DNA of 64,000 nt from Pseudomonas fluorescens (GCF_900215245.1 NZ_LT907842.1:1674001-1738000), one strand, 5' to 3'. Positions 11,104 to 22,300 are shown, counted from the stretch's first letter. Made by a program: numbers and translations. The notes: generated from the sequence alone by a model not told the origin.

Positions 11104-13038
11104 TCAGTGGCCAGGCAACAAAACCGGTATGCGCCAGGCTTTGGCCATCTCTACCGTGGTTGAACTGTGCGGTGTACTCCAAGGCTTATTGCGGGCTTTG
11201 TAGTACTTGATTATGCCGTTGAGCACACTATTGAACTGCGCCGACGTCGCTGCGTCAGCCAGGTCACGCACCGCACGGTTCAACAGTTCGACATTGGCGG
11301 CCGGCTGGCCGGGACGGTACAGCGATGGGTAAATGACCTCTCGGGTAAAGTTTTCAGCCTTCACCGCAATATCGCGCCGGTGCATGTGGGCTACGCCACT
11401 GGCCATGACCTTGGACAACGGTGAGGCACTTCCCGATTTCTGTTTAGCCGCCACTTGCAGCAGTTGCTGAAAATTGCGCTGGCCCGCAGCGTTAAGGCGC
11501 CGCCCCAACCACTCGATATGCTCGGGCCGACGCGCTAGCGCATCCAGATTACGCAGCGCCGAAGTCACCGCTGGCGTGAACACCAGAGACGTACGGGCTT
11601 GATTGGCTTGCGTGATCGCACTGTCCAACGCTTGCAGCGCCTGCTGCGCGCTCTTTCGAAACAACACTGCCGCAGCGCCGGCCGGGTCCTTCTGCAGTTG
11701 ATCCTGCACGCTGGCCAGCATTTTATCGTCCATCGCCAACACGGCATCTTCCAAAGAGGCAAACGAATGCGGCTCACGCACTAGTGCACGTTTTTCCAGG
11801 TGCCCCGCCACCGTTTGACGAGCCAGGGCCTGAAGGCGCTGTTTCTGCTCGGGGGTCATGGTGAAGTTGACGGTGCCATTGAACAGGCCGCGAAAGTCGC
11901 CTTTGTCCGTGTTCAGCGGCAAGGTAACGGTCTGATCGGCATACCCTTTAAGCCGCTCCTCTTGGAAGGCATCGGCCGCCGCGTGTGGCGTACCGGTAAA
12001 GACGTCGCCAAGATGACTGGAAAAGCCGCCGCTTGTTTGCGCCGCTGTCGCCTTTTCGGGCTCGAATTTGACGACCAGCGATTCGTCCTTGCCCAACGGG
12101 CTCTCTTGGAACGATCGCTCAATGACGCCGGGAGCCGGGGTGTTGACGAGCAGACCACCGTCCTGAAAGGCCGTGACTTCGGCCGCCGCCTGGAACCCAT
12201 GGCCTTGCTCGGCCGGGCTCTTGAACAGCCCCGGCAGCGAACCGGAGATATGGGCTGCGTGGGCGATGTCCATATCCGGGGTCAGGCTGGCGTTGAACAC
12301 CACCAACTGCGGTCGCCCATCGAACATGCCCGTACCGGTGATGTTGAGTTGCTTGATCGCCGGGACGTGACGGCTGAGCACCTCAAGGTCGCGAAACGTC
12401 GGCGCACCTCCCGCGCTGAGCCGGTCGGCGATTTTCATGACGTCGGCGGGTCGGGTGGCCCGGGGCATGCCCGCGATATGGGCAAGAATCGACTTGCGCG
12501 ACGCGTTGCGCATCATCTCTTCCAAGGGCTGCGCCTTGGTTTGCAGGCGCGGCAGCATAGTCAGCAGCAGCTGGGAAATATTGCCGGCGGGGCCGGGCAG
12601 TCGTCCGGCGAGCGTGCCAAGCTCTGAGCTGAGCGTTTGCAGCTTGGCGATCAATGGGTCTTTGCTATTGAGCAAGCCAGGCAAGTCAATACTGTTCGAC
12701 AGCGCGCCGAATGCGTTGGCGTCCATACCACTGGCAAGCAACGTTGCGGAAATAGCACCCGCCGAAGAGCCGGAAATTACCTTAATGCCTTGCAGCTGTT
12801 TGGCTTCTTCAAGCGCCTGCACCAGCCCTGGAAAGGCGATGCCCTTGGCGCCACCGCCGCTGAGCACCAGATGGGTGGGCGGAGGCGGCGACAGCATCAC
12901 CTCCACCCGTCCATCGCTATGGCGATACACGCTCAGATTGCGCTCGCCCACACCTTTTACCAGCGGCGTTTTCACCTCCTGACCGATGTTTTGAGGCAAT
13001 GGGGGTTGAATCGGTGCAGCCGAACCGGAAACTTTCAT
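11104..13038 (-). CDS. ExoU-like patatin phospholipase, candidate type III effector
   Basis: 644 aa. The patatin domain (~55-340) has the oxyanion loop GGGAKG (61-66), the nucleophile motif GSSAG (Ser92) and the dyad aspartate in DGG (Asp293), so the catalytic set is complete. The remaining ~300 residues are helical and may be a membrane/cofactor-binding region. Size and order match P. aeruginosa ExoU (687 aa), a ubiquitin-activated phospholipase A2 injected by the type III system. No signal peptide, chaperone gene or secretion gene is nearby. A possible HrpL-type box lies upstream (13067-13095). It could instead be a non-secreted patatin lipase; effector status is inference. Confidence 0.75.
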   Translation of the reverse strand: MKVSGSAAPIQPPLPQNIGQEVKTPLVKGVGERNLSVYRHSDGRVEVMLSPPPPTHLVLSGGGAKGIAFPGLVQALEEAKQLQGIKVISGSSAGAISATLLASGMDANAFGALSNSIDLPGLLNSKDPLIAKLQTLSSELGTLAGRLPGPAGNISQLLLTMLPRLQTKAQPLEEMMRNASRKSILAHIAGMPRATRPADVMKIADRLSAGGAPTFRDLEVLSRHVPAIKQLNITGTGMFDGRPQLVVFNASLTPDMDIAHAAHISGSLPGLFKSPAEQGHGFQAAAEVTAFQDGGLLVNTPAPGVIERSFQESPLGKDESLVVKFEPEKATAAQTSGGFSSHLGDVFTGTPHAAADAFQEERLKGYADQTVTLPLNTDKGDFRGLFNGTVNFTMTPEQKQRLQALARQTVAGHLEKRALVREPHSFASLEDAVLAMDDKMLASVQDQLQKDPAGAAAVLFRKSAQQALQALDSAITQANQARTSLVFTPAVTSALRNLDALARRPEHIEWLGRRLNAAGQRNFQQLLQVAAKQKSGSASPLSKVMASGVAHMHRRDIAVKAENFTREVIYPSLYRPGQPAANVELLNRAVRDLADAATSAQFNSVLNGIIKYYKARNKPWSTPHSSTTVEMAKAWRIPVLLPGH

Positions 13039-13066
13039 ACAGGGCTATCTCTACAGATTGTAGTCC

Positions 13067-13095
13067 TGAGTGACGAGAGAGCCCCAAAAAGATCC
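13067..13095 (-). promoter_or_regulatory. candidate HrpL-type promoter upstream of the ExoU-like gene
   Basis: On the minus strand GGATCT, 16 bp, then TCACTCA, compared with the known HrpL consensus GGAACY-N15/16-CCACNNA (two mismatches). Ends 28 bp before the start codon. Could be chance. Confidence 0.35.
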
Positions 13096-13134
13096 GTCTG
13101 GAATAATCCCGTAAAGAATCAAACCGGCGCGGGG

Positions 13135-13539
13135 TTATTCGCTAATGCCGTCTTCCTGGAACTGATCCTTCACGTACTTGATCTCGGTACGCCCGTGCGG
13201 CGCCGGTAAACCGTCTTCACCGAGGTTGACGAAGACCATTTTTTCCACGGTCAGGATGCTTTTGCGGGTGATCTTGTTACGCACTTCACAGGTCAGGGTG
13301 ATGGAGGTGCGGCCGAACTCGGTGGCGGTGATGCCCAGTTCGATGATGTCGCCCTGGCGTGAGGCGCTGACGAAGTTGATTTCGGAGATGTACTTGGTTA
13401 CCACGCGCTGGTTGCCCAACTGGACAATGGCGTAGATGGCCGCCTCTTCGTCGATCCAGCGCAGCAGGCTGCCACCGAACAGGGTGCCGTTGGGGTTGAG
13501 GTCTTCGGGTTTTACCCATTTGCGGGTGTGGAAGTTCAT
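13135..13539 (-). CDS. hotdog-fold acyl-CoA thioesterase
   Basis: 134 aa single hotdog domain. NPNGTLFGGSLLRWIDEEAAIYA is the helix segment and active-site region of YciA/BACH-type acyl-CoA thioesterases, which hydrolyse acyl-CoA to free acid and CoA. The start at 13539 (MNFHTRKWV) has TTGGAGTG seven bases upstream and fits the family; longer frames reaching 13641 add nothing conserved. Natural substrate unknown. Confidence 0.85.
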   Translation of the reverse strand: MNFHTRKWVKPEDLNPNGTLFGGSLLRWIDEEAAIYAIVQLGNQRVVTKYISEINFVSASRQGDIIELGITATEFGRTSITLTCEVRNKITRKSILTVEKMVFVNLGEDGLPAPHGRTEIKYVKDQFQEDGISE

Positions 13540-13567
13540 GGTCACTCCAAAGCGTCTTGCCGAATGA

Positions 13568-15274
<1,707 letters not shown>

Positions 15275-15312
15275 TATGCCTGCTGCCTGCTCTCTCTGCG
15301 AGAGCGGGCTTT

Positions 15313-15402
15313 TGTAGGAGCGGGCTTGCTCGCGAAAGCGGTGGGCCAGTCACAAAATAGATTGACTGACCCAGCGCATTCGCGAGCAAGCCCGCTCCCA
15401 CA
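15313..15402. repeat. REPIN between ahcY and metF
   Basis: Inverted TGTAGGAGCGGGCTTGCTCG...CGAGCAAGCCCGCTCCCACA pair. The left arm carries a G-to-A change in the GTGGGAG head. Confidence 0.9.
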
Positions 15403-15449
15403 TTGACGGTGTACATCTTCTGGCTTGATGAGTTTCCATAGGTACGACC

Positions 15450-16295
15450 ATGTCCCAAGACCGTCGCTACAGCTTCGAGTTCTTTCCGACCAAGACCGAT
15501 GCTGGGCATGAAAAACTGATGGCGACTGCCAAACAGTTGGCCAGCTACAACCCCGACTTCTTCTCCTGCACCTACGGCGCGGGCGGTTCGACCCGTGACC
15601 GCACGATCAACACCGTGTTGCAGCTCGAAAGCGAAGTCAAAGTTCCCGCCGCTCCGCACTTGTCGTGCGTGGGCGACAGCAAAGCCGACCTGCGCGGCCT
15701 GCTGACGAAGTACCAACAAGCCGGCATCCAGCGCATCGTCGCCCTGCGTGGCGACCTGCCGTCCGGCATGGGCATGGCCAGCGGCGAGCTGCGCTACGCC
15801 AATGACCTGGTGAGCTTCATCCGTGAAGAAAGCGGCGATCACTTCCACATCGAAGTGGCGGCTTACCCGGAGATGCACCCCCAGGCGCGCAATTTCGAAG
15901 ACGATTTGCAGAACTTCGTGCGCAAGGCCAACGCCGGCGCCGACAGTGCGATCACCCAGTACTTCTTCAACGCCGACAGCTACTTCTACTTTGTCGAGCG
16001 TGTACGGGCCATGGGTGTCAACATCCCGATCGTGCCGGGCATCATGCCGATCACCAACTACAGCAAGCTGGCGCGCTTCTCTGACGCTTGCGGCGCGGAG
16101 ATCCCACGCTGGGTGCGCAAGCAACTGGAAGCCTATGGCGACGACGTCAAAAGCATTCAGGCATTCGGCGAGCAGGTGATCAGCGAGATGTGTGAACAAT
16201 TGCTGCAAGGTGGCGCACCAGGGCTGCACTTCTACACCCTGAACCAGGCTGAGCCTAGCCTGGCCATCTGGAACAACCTCAAGCTGCCACGCTGA
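15450..16295 (+). CDS. metF: 5,10-methylenetetrahydrofolate reductase
   Basis: 281 aa flavoprotein TIM barrel reducing methylene-THF to 5-methyl-THF, the methyl donor for homocysteine remethylation. Family features: FEFFPTKTD at the N-terminus (catalytic Glu region), TYGAGGSTRDRT, RGDLP and HFYTLN. It follows ahcY by 175 bp; with the REPIN between them, cotranscription is uncertain. Followed by a terminator. Confidence 0.96.
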   Translation: MSQDRRYSFEFFPTKTDAGHEKLMATAKQLASYNPDFFSCTYGAGGSTRDRTINTVLQLESEVKVPAAPHLSCVGDSKADLRGLLTKYQQAGIQRIVALRGDLPSGMGMASGELRYANDLVSFIREESGDHFHIEVAAYPEMHPQARNFEDDLQNFVRKANAGADSAITQYFFNADSYFYFVERVRAMGVNIPIVPGIMPITNYSKLARFSDACGAEIPRWVRKQLEAYGDDVKSIQAFGEQVISEMCEQLLQGGAPGLHFYTLNQAEPSLAIWNNLKLPR

Positions 16296-16327
16296 GGCGT
16301 GCCCGCTTGCGGTGCAGGTAAAACGAA

Positions 16328-16360
16328 AGGCCCTCGCATTGACGAGGGCCTTTTTGTTTT
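16328..16360 (+). terminator. rho-independent terminator after metF
   Basis: AGGCCCTCG / CGAGGGCCT stem, CATTGA loop, TTTTTG tail. Confidence 0.88.
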
Positions 16361-16438
16361 AACTGCGCTACATCAACTTGCCCGCGAATGCTTGTGCCAG
16401 AGCTTCTCTTTAACCAAGGAGCATCGTAACCTCAGGGC

Positions 16439-17230
16439 ATGCCCGTCATTCTCAAGTTGTTGACCGCTGCGTTTTTGACTTGCCTGAGCCTCACCGCCTA
16501 CGGCGAGAAACTACGCATTGTCACTGAGCCCTGGGCGCCTTATGTCTACGAAGAAAACGGCAGCATGCGCGGCCTGGACTATGAAACCACGGTGATTGTG
16601 TTCCAGCGCCTCGGCGTCGATGTGGAGTGGCAATTCCTGCCGTGGAAACGCTGCCTGGCCATGCTCGACCAGGGCCACGCCGACGGGGCGCTGGATATTT
16701 TCCACAGCCATGACCGCGACGCCCAGCTGCTTTATCCCAGTGAGCCGCTGTCGGAAGTCGAGTTCGTGTTGTTCTACGCCAATGCGCGCCCCCACCCCGC
16801 CGAACGCGTCGATGACCTGCAGGGGCTGACCGTTGGTATTTCGCCGGGCTACCTCTATGGCAACGCATTCAGCGAATCCACCCTGTTCAACCGCGAGCCG
16901 GCCCCCAGCCACGAGGCCAACTTCGGCAAGCTGTCATTGGGCCGTATCGACCTGGTGATCACCGATCGCCGCGTGGGCCAGCATGTGATCAAGGCCATGG
17001 GCCTGGAAGGCAACGTCAGCCAGGCGCCCTTCGTGGTCAGCCGCCAGCAACAATTTCTCGCCGTACGCCGTGGCGCGGGCATGGACCTGCTGGTGCAACG
17101 CTTTGCCGCCGAGCTCAAGCGGTTCAAGCAAGAACCCGCCTACGCGGCCTTGAGCGCCAAATATGGCGAAATCCAAGCCAATACGGCCTCTGAACACACC
17201 GTTGAGCAGCAGGAAAGCAGCGCGCCGTGA
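16439..17230 (+). CDS. periplasmic substrate-binding protein, SBP_bac_3 family
   Basis: 263 aa. Signal peptide ending TAYG/EK, then the family-3 solute-binding fold (LRIVTEPWAPYVYEENG at the start, GLTVGISPGYLYG in lobe 2). No ABC permease or ATPase is adjacent, so it may be an orphan binding protein or a sensor domain partner; ligand unknown. No clear RBS is seen before the ATG at 16439 and the exact start is moderately certain. Confidence 0.82.
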   Translation: MPVILKLLTAAFLTCLSLTAYGEKLRIVTEPWAPYVYEENGSMRGLDYETTVIVFQRLGVDVEWQFLPWKRCLAMLDQGHADGALDIFHSHDRDAQLLYPSEPLSEVEFVLFYANARPHPAERVDDLQGLTVGISPGYLYGNAFSESTLFNREPAPSHEANFGKLSLGRIDLVITDRRVGQHVIKAMGLEGNVSQAPFVVSRQQQFLAVRRGAGMDLLVQRFAAELKRFKQEPAYAALSAKYGEIQANTASEHTVEQQESSAP

Positions 17231-17238
17231 TTGCTCTG

Positions 17239-17451
17239 TTATACTCCGGCCTTTCCGCCAGGCTCACGCCCGGCCGCTGAGGTCTTGAAAAAGGCACCTA
17301 ACCCCGCTACTGCGCAGCTTTCAGCCCGCGCGAGCCGGTGGAGTGCCCGCCAGACGCAGCAGGACCGGACGGGGTTGCGCTCCCCTAAGCGCCATTCACG
17401 CCCGGCAAGATTATCCCTTTGGGCCAAGCCCTAACTAAAACAGGATTACTC
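17239..17451 (+). promoter_or_regulatory. promoter and structured ~200-nt leader of rhlE2
   Basis: A TATACT -10-like box at 17239-17244 is followed by about 200 untranslated bases. Nested pairing is visible: AACCCCG (17300-17306) with CGGGGTT (17370-17376), and inside it CTGCG (17310-17314) with CGCAG (17355-17359). Long 5' UTRs on DEAD-box helicase genes are commonly regulatory (cold shock, RNase E feedback). Function inferred. Confidence 0.5.
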
Positions 17452-19338
17452 ATGTCCTTTGCTTCCCTCGGTCTCTCCGAGGCTTTAGTCCGCGCCATCG
17501 AGGCAGCGGGCTATACCGAGCCTACTCCGGTGCAACAGCGGGCCATTCCCGCCGTGTTGCAAGGTCGCGACCTGATGGTTGCGGCTCAGACAGGTACTGG
17601 TAAAACCGGTGGTTTCGCCCTCCCGATTCTGGAGCGGTTGTTCCCCAACGGTCACCCGGACAAATCCCAGCGTCACGGCCCGCGCCAACCGCGCGTACTG
17701 GTCCTGACCCCTACCCGCGAACTCGCCGCCCAGGTGCACGACAGCTTCAAGCTGTATGCCCGCGACTTGAAGTTCGTCAGCGCCTGCATCTTCGGCGGCG
17801 TCGGCATGAACCCACAGGTTCAGGCCATGTCCCGCGGCGTTGACGTGCTGGTCGCCTGCCCGGGTCGTTTGCTCGACCTGTGCGGCCAAGGCAGCGTTGA
17901 CTTGTCCCACGTGGAAATCCTCGTGCTGGACGAAGCCGACCGTATGCTCGACATGGGCTTTGTCCATGACGTGAAAAAGGTCCTCGCCCGCCTGCCGGCC
18001 AAACGTCAGAACCTGCTGTTCTCCGCAACGTTCTCCAATGACATCACCGCCTTGGCCGGCAAGCTGCTGCACAACCCGGAGCGCATCGAAGTCACGCCGC
18101 CGAACACCACGGTCGAGCGTATCGAGCAACGCGTATTCCGCCTGGCTGCCAGCCACAAGCGCTCCCTGCTGGCGCACCTGATCACCGCCGGCGCCTGGGA
18201 ACAAGTGCTGGTGTTCACCCGTACCAAGCACGGCGCCAACCGCCTGGCCGAGTACCTGGACAAGCACGGCCTCACCGCCGTCGCTATCCACGGCAACAAG
18301 AGCCAGAACGCGCGCACCAAAGCCCTGGCCGATTTCAAGGCCGGTGAAGTGCGTATCCTGGTTGCCACCGATATCGCCGCCCGCGGCCTGGATATCGACC
18401 AACTGCCACACGTGGTCAACTTCGAGCTGCCGAACGTCGACGAAGACTACGTGCACCGTATCGGCCGTACCGGCCGTGCCGGTCGCTCGGGCGAGGCCAT
18501 CTCCCTGGTTGCACCGGACGAAGAAAAACTGCTGAAAAGCATCGAACGCATGACCAAGCAGAAAATCGCCGACGGCGACCTGATGGGCTTCGATGCCAGC
18601 ACCGTGGAGGCTGAGAAGCCTGAAGCGCGCGAGCGTCCGGACGTGCGTAACCCACGCAACCCACGCGGTCCGAAGGGCGATGGCCCGAACGGCGGCGGTG
18701 GTGGCGGTGGTCGTCGCGACAAGGGCAAAGACAAGGGCGGCAAAGAAAAAGCGCCGACCAATGGCCGTGGCGAGCGCCCAGCCCGCGAGCAGAAGCCACG
18801 TGAAGGCACCCCGGCCCGCGAACAGCGCCAGCCGAGCCAGCCGCCACGCGCCGCAGCCGATCGTGCTCCGGACGAGTTCCTCGACGATGACGTGGATAAC
18901 TTCGGTAACCGCGTTGACTACGTGCCGCAGGCCAAACCGGCTCAGGGCCGTGGTCGTCGTCCGGGTGCTCCGGCCGCGGCTGCAGGCACCGGCGCGCCAC
19001 GTGGCGGCCAGCCTCAGGGCGGTCGTCAGAACGGCCCACGCAACAGCAGCGGCGGCACCACCGGCACCCCGCCTGCCAAGCGCAATGGCCCGCGTAATGG
19101 CGCCCCGCGTGACGGTCAAGCGCGTCGCGAAGATTCGCGCAGCAACAACCGCCGCCCGGCCCGTGACGATCAGCCACGTGCGTCCGAACCTGCCGTGCAG
19201 AACCCACGCGGTGGCCCGGCGCCGAAAATCATCCACAAGGAGTCGAAAGCTGACCGCTTCCCGACACCCGAGCAGTTGGATCAACTGCCAGGCCGTCCTC
19301 GTGGTGAAAAACCAGCGCTGCTGACCCGCAACCGCTGA
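17452..19338 (+). CDS. rhlE2: DEAD-box ATP-dependent RNA helicase RhlE2
   Basis: 628 aa. Complete helicase core: Q motif, AQTGTGKT (45-52), DEAD (160-163), SAT (191-193) and [11 protein letters not shown]. From about residue 385 on there is a ~240-residue disordered tail very rich in Arg, Gly, Pro and Asn (including [16 protein letters not shown]). In P. aeruginosa the homolog with this long tail and this metF/ahcY neighbourhood is RhlE2, which works with RNase E in RNA turnover. The ATG at 17452 is chosen by family N-terminus and the upstream CAGGA. Confidence 0.9.
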   Translation: MSFASLGLSEALVRAIEAAGYTEPTPVQQRAIPAVLQGRDLMVAAQTGTGKTGGFALPILERLFPNGHPDKSQRHGPRQPRVLVLTPTRELAAQVHDSFKLYARDLKFVSACIFGGVGMNPQVQAMSRGVDVLVACPGRLLDLCGQGSVDLSHVEILVLDEADRMLDMGFVHDVKKVLARLPAKRQNLLFSATFSNDITALAGKLLHNPERIEVTPPNTTVERIEQRVFRLAASHKRSLLAHLITAGAWEQVLVFTRTKHGANRLAEYLDKHGLTAVAIHGNKSQNARTKALADFKAGEVRILVATDIAARGLDIDQLPHVVNFELPNVDEDYVHRIGRTGRAGRSGEAISLVAPDEEKLLKSIERMTKQKIADGDLMGFDASTVEAEKPEARERPDVRNPRNPRGPKGDGPNGGGGGGGRRDKGKDKGGKEKAPTNGRGERPAREQKPREGTPAREQRQPSQPPRAAADRAPDEFLDDDVDNFGNRVDYVPQAKPAQGRGRRPGAPAAAAGTGAPRGGQPQGGRQNGPRNSSGGTTGTPPAKRNGPRNGAPRDGQARREDSRSNNRRPARDDQPRASEPAVQNPRGGPAPKIIHKESKADRFPTPEQLDQLPGRPRGEKPALLTRNR

Positions 19339-19354
19339 GTTTTCGACGCTGAAT

Positions 19355-19385
19355 AAAAACGCCCCGACTGTTCGGGGCGTTTTTG
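19355..19385 (+). terminator. rho-independent terminator after rhlE2
   Basis: AAAAACGCCCCG / CGGGGCGTTTTT with a short ACTGTT loop. The A and T tracts on both sides could also serve the convergent gene. Confidence 0.9.
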
Positions 19386-19403
19386 TATCTGGCGGTCAGC
19401 GCA

Positions 19404-19775
19404 TTAATTCGTCACTTCACCGGCCTTGTGAAACAGCTTGGCGAAGATCATCCAGCGACCCTCCACTTTCATCAAATTCAAGTAGTCGACCATCACGTTA
19501 TTGAACAGGCGCAAGCGTACTTTAACGATGGCCATTTCCGCAGACATCACATCGATCATCAGCACTTCGTCAAGTTGCGGGAAACCACCTTCCTGAGGCG
19601 ACTTACGGCCCTGAACCATCGTCCTGTACTCATCAAAAGGCCGCACGACCACGGTCGAATTTTGCGCGCTATACAACACGCAGCCTCGGTGGAACACTTG
19701 ATCGAACGCATTCAAGTCCTGGGTTTGCAACACGTTAAAGTAGTCTTTCAGAAACGCGTGGATTTCATTAATCAT
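19404..19775 (-). CDS. NTF2-like / nuclear transport factor 2 family protein
   Basis: 123 aa. The pattern INEIHAFLKDYFNVLQTQDLNAFDQVFHRGCVLYS and the end VDYLNLMKVEGRWMIFAKLFH match small single-domain NTF2-like proteins of the SnoaL/lumazine-binding type. These are cone-shaped folds that act as enzymes or binding modules. The ATG at 19775 (GGGAG upstream) is preferred to a GTG at 19802. Divergent from a LysR gene, which may regulate it. Specific function unknown. Confidence 0.72.
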   Translation of the reverse strand: MINEIHAFLKDYFNVLQTQDLNAFDQVFHRGCVLYSAQNSTVVVRPFDEYRTMVQGRKSPQEGGFPQLDEVLMIDVMSAEMAIVKVRLRLFNNVMVDYLNLMKVEGRWMIFAKLFHKAGEVTN

Positions 19776-19901
19776 GCCTAACAACTCCCGATTTTTCTGC
19801 ACGGCGTTATTTGAATAAATAACTTGTCGCCATTATCGGTAGCTCACTCATTTCACGTATAGCGGCTATTATTGGGCTTTCCCGTGAAAGGAATTCACCT
19901 A

Positions 19902-20786
19902 TTGAAGCTCCCTCCACTCGCCGCACTCCGTGCCTTCGAGGCGGTAGCCCGGCTGGGCAAGGTGAACCTGGCGGCCATTGAGTTGCACGTCACCCACAGT
20001 GCCGTCAGCCACCAGATTCGCTCACTGGAAGAGTATTTGGACATCGCGTTGGTGGCCCGCAGCGGGCGCTCCCTGGTGTTGACGGACGAAGGCCGTGTTT
20101 ATGCCTACCAGATCAGGCAGGCGCTGGGCGAGATAGCAGGGGTCACAGACAAACTCGTGGCAAAGAACAAGCACCCGCAACTGACCCTGTCGGTGCTGCC
20201 CTCCTACGCCATGCATTGGTTACTGCCACGCTTGCACGACTTCATCAGCGCCCAGCCTGGCCTGCGCCTGAAACTGGAATCGTCCATGGAGTTCGCCAGC
20301 TTCGAGCAAGGCCTGATCGATTGCGCGATCCGCTTCGGCCACGGCCAATGGCCCGATATGCATTGCGAAACGCTGATGACCGACTCATTGCTGGTGGTCG
20401 CCGCGCGCACCTTCAACCACGGCGTGCTGCCCACTACACCGCAGGCCATCCTCGAGCAGCCATTGCTGCACGCCAGTGAAAGCTGGCCGACCTGGCTGGG
20501 TGCCGCCGGCGTGGAGGGGCAACGCCCTCACGCTGCGCTGGAGTTCACCGACTCGACCTTGCTGCTCGAAGCCGTCAGGCTCGGGCATGGCGTCGCATTG
20601 ACCCGACGCTCGATTGCCCATTCACTGATTCAACGCGGGGAGCTGGTCAAGCTCACCGATATTGAACCGGTGCATGCTTCGCGCTACTACCTGGTCTGGC
20701 CGATGGGCACCAAGCGTTCGGCGCAACTGATAGCCCTGCACACGTGGCTCAACGAACAAGTCGCAACGTATCAAGACAGCCTATAA
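19902..20786 (+). CDS. LysR-family transcriptional regulator (GcvA-like)
   Basis: 294 aa with the start MKLPPLAALRAFEAVARLG and HTH LAAIELHVTHSAVSHQIRSLEE, typical of the GcvA/AmpR branch, followed by a substrate-binding domain. A TTG at 19902 preceded by AAAGGAATTCACC is the best start; a GTG at 19884 and TTG at 19872 are upstream alternatives without RBS. Divergent from the NTF2-like gene, the usual arrangement with a regulated target. Effector unknown. Confidence 0.85.
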   Translation: MKLPPLAALRAFEAVARLGKVNLAAIELHVTHSAVSHQIRSLEEYLDIALVARSGRSLVLTDEGRVYAYQIRQALGEIAGVTDKLVAKNKHPQLTLSVLPSYAMHWLLPRLHDFISAQPGLRLKLESSMEFASFEQGLIDCAIRFGHGQWPDMHCETLMTDSLLVVAARTFNHGVLPTTPQAILEQPLLHASESWPTWLGAAGVEGQRPHAALEFTDSTLLLEAVRLGHGVALTRRSIAHSLIQRGELVKLTDIEPVHASRYYLVWPMGTKRSAQLIALHTWLNEQVATYQDSL

Positions 20787-20802
20787 ACCACGCACAGCAA
20801 AA

Positions 20803-20828
20803 CGCCGACCCGGAGGTCGGCGCTTTGC
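20803..20828. terminator. hairpin terminator between LysR gene and yceI
   Basis: CGCCGACC-CGGA-GGTCGGCG stem and CTTT, between two convergent genes. The T-run is weak, so efficiency is uncertain. Confidence 0.6.
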
Positions 20829-20846
20829 GTTTGAAACAGCGAAATA

Positions 20847-21443
20847 TTACTTCGCTTTCACACCTTCAAACGTCACGTACAGCTCAACGGTGTTGGACGC
20901 TGGGCCCAGGTCCATCTGCTTGCCGAAGTCCTGGCGGTTGAAGCTGGTGGTGCCTTCAAAGCCGGCACGGTAGCCGCCCCATGGATCCTTGCCTTCACCC
21001 AGGAAGGTGGCCTTGACGACGATCGGCTTGGTCACGCCGTGGAAGGTCAGGTCGCCGGTCACGTCGGCAGTGACTTGGCCTGCAGCATTTTTACCGGTGG
21101 TTTTAACACTGGTGGAGACGAACTTGGCATCGGCAAACTTGCCAACGTCCAGGAAGTCTTTGCTGGAGATGTGCTTGTCACGTTCGGCGTGGTTGGTGAA
21201 CACGCTGGCGGTACGTACGTTGAACTCGATCTTGCTGTCTTCAGGCTTGGCGGCGTCGAAGCTGAACTTGCCGTCCAGGTCCTTGAAAGTACCGGTGATG
21301 TAGCTATAGCCCAAGTGGCTGATCTTGAAGTCAACGAAGGCGTGCTGGCCTTCTTTGTCGACAACATAATCAGCGGCCATCACCGAACCTGCGGACATCA
21401 GAGCAGAACCGATTGCCAGAGCGGCGAGCGTCTTTTTCAACAT
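20847..21443 (-). CDS. YceI family periplasmic lipid-binding-like protein
   Basis: 198 aa. Signal peptide cut after ...[12 protein letters not shown], then the YceI beta-barrel ([52 protein letters not shown]). YceI proteins are lipocalin-like and bind isoprenoid-type lipids in solved structures. The ATG at 21443 with AAGGAAT upstream is favoured over the frame extension to 21476. It follows the cytochrome b561 gene by 32 bp in the same direction, the recurrent cybB-yceI pair. Confidence 0.92.
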   Translation of the reverse strand: MLKKTLAALAIGSALMSAGSVMAADYVVDKEGQHAFVDFKISHLGYSYITGTFKDLDGKFSFDAAKPEDSKIEFNVRTASVFTNHAERDKHISSKDFLDVGKFADAKFVSTSVKTTGKNAAGQVTADVTGDLTFHGVTKPIVVKATFLGEGKDPWGGYRAGFEGTTSFNRQDFGKQMDLGPASNTVELYVTFEGVKAK

Positions 21444-21475
21444 GCTTTCTATTCCTTGTGAGTCGAGGTTGAACA

Positions 21476-22027
21476 TCAGGCTTTGCGCCCCAGCATTCGC
21501 GTCAGGGTCGCATCACGATCGATAAAGTGGTGTTTAAACGCAGCCACGCCGTGCAAACCGGCGAAAACCACCAACACCCAGGCGAGGTACAGATGCACCA
21601 CGCCGGCGGTGTCTGCCTGGTCCGGTAGACCGGAAACCACGGCAGGAATCTCAAACAAGCCAAACACCGGGATACCGACACCGTCTGCGGTGGAAATCAG
21701 GTAACCGGCAATCATCACGGCAAACAGCCCGAGATAAAGGAACGCGTGGCCAAACGCAGCCCCGATACGGGTCAAGCGGCTGTAGCTGGCCAGTGGTGGC
21801 GGCGGCGGGCTGAGCAGGCGCCAGACAATGCGCACCAGCATGATGGCGAACAGCGTGATGCCAATGCTCTTGTGCAGGTCAGGCGCGTCTTTGCGCCAGG
21901 CGCTGTAATAGTCGAGACCGACCATCCACAGGCCCAGGGCGAACAAACCGAACACCACCAGGGCCACGCCCCAGTGCAAAACAATGCTGACCCAACCATA
22001 GCGGGCCGATGAGTTACGTAGTTGCAT
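21476..22027 (-). CDS. cytochrome b561 family membrane protein
   Basis: 183 aa with four transmembrane helices and heme-ligand histidines ([22 protein letters not shown]..., [13 protein letters not shown]). Di-heme b561 proteins pass electrons, probably from ubiquinol, across the inner membrane. Organised as an operon with yceI. Divergent from bioA; two inverted repeats lie in the 273-bp gap. Confidence 0.9.
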   Translation of the reverse strand: MQLRNSSARYGWVSIVLHWGVALVVFGLFALGLWMVGLDYYSAWRKDAPDLHKSIGITLFAIMLVRIVWRLLSPPPPPLASYSRLTRIGAAFGHAFLYLGLFAVMIAGYLISTADGVGIPVFGLFEIPAVVSGLPDQADTAGVVHLYLAWVLVVFAGLHGVAAFKHHFIDRDATLTRMLGRKA

Positions 22028-22080
22028 GTCCCAAATCCCGTAAGAACTGCGCCCAAGACTAGCGATTTACCTATCGAATT

Positions 22081-22100
22081 AAAGCGGAAAATTTCGCTTT
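22081..22100. promoter_or_regulatory. inverted repeat AAAGCG-N8-CGCTTT upstream of cytochrome b561
   Basis: Symmetric site 54-73 bp before the cytochrome b561 start codon, in an AT-rich stretch. Candidate operator; regulator unknown. Confidence 0.3.
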
Positions 22101-22153
22101 GAAATATCGAGAAATACGATCAAGAGGTTATGCACAGTACGTTAACAATGGAT

Positions 22154-22169
22154 TAAGGACTATTCCTTA
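22154..22169. promoter_or_regulatory. inverted repeat TAAGGA-CTAT-TCCTTA in the b561/bioA gap
   Basis: Perfect 6-bp arms with a 4-bp centre, between two divergent genes. Could be an operator; it does not resemble the BirA bio operator. Confidence 0.3.
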
Positions 22170-22300
22170 GAAACGTGACAGTGCGTCCCGCGTTTACTGC
22201 CAATTCATCCGTAATGGGTTGTGACACTGTCTGGCATTGCATAGGCTTGCGCGATTGTTTCGCCTGCGCCGGCCGCAGGTCCGCTTCGAGGAGATAGACG

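Noticed and set aside
17485..19284. 599-codon minus-strand frame opposite rhlE2
   Set aside because: Antisense shadow, largely Ala/Arg/Thr-rich where the helicase tail is repetitive.
22028..22300. BirA-type biotin operator before bioA
   Set aside because: No TTGTAAACC/GGTTTACAA-like arms; only unrelated dyads were found.
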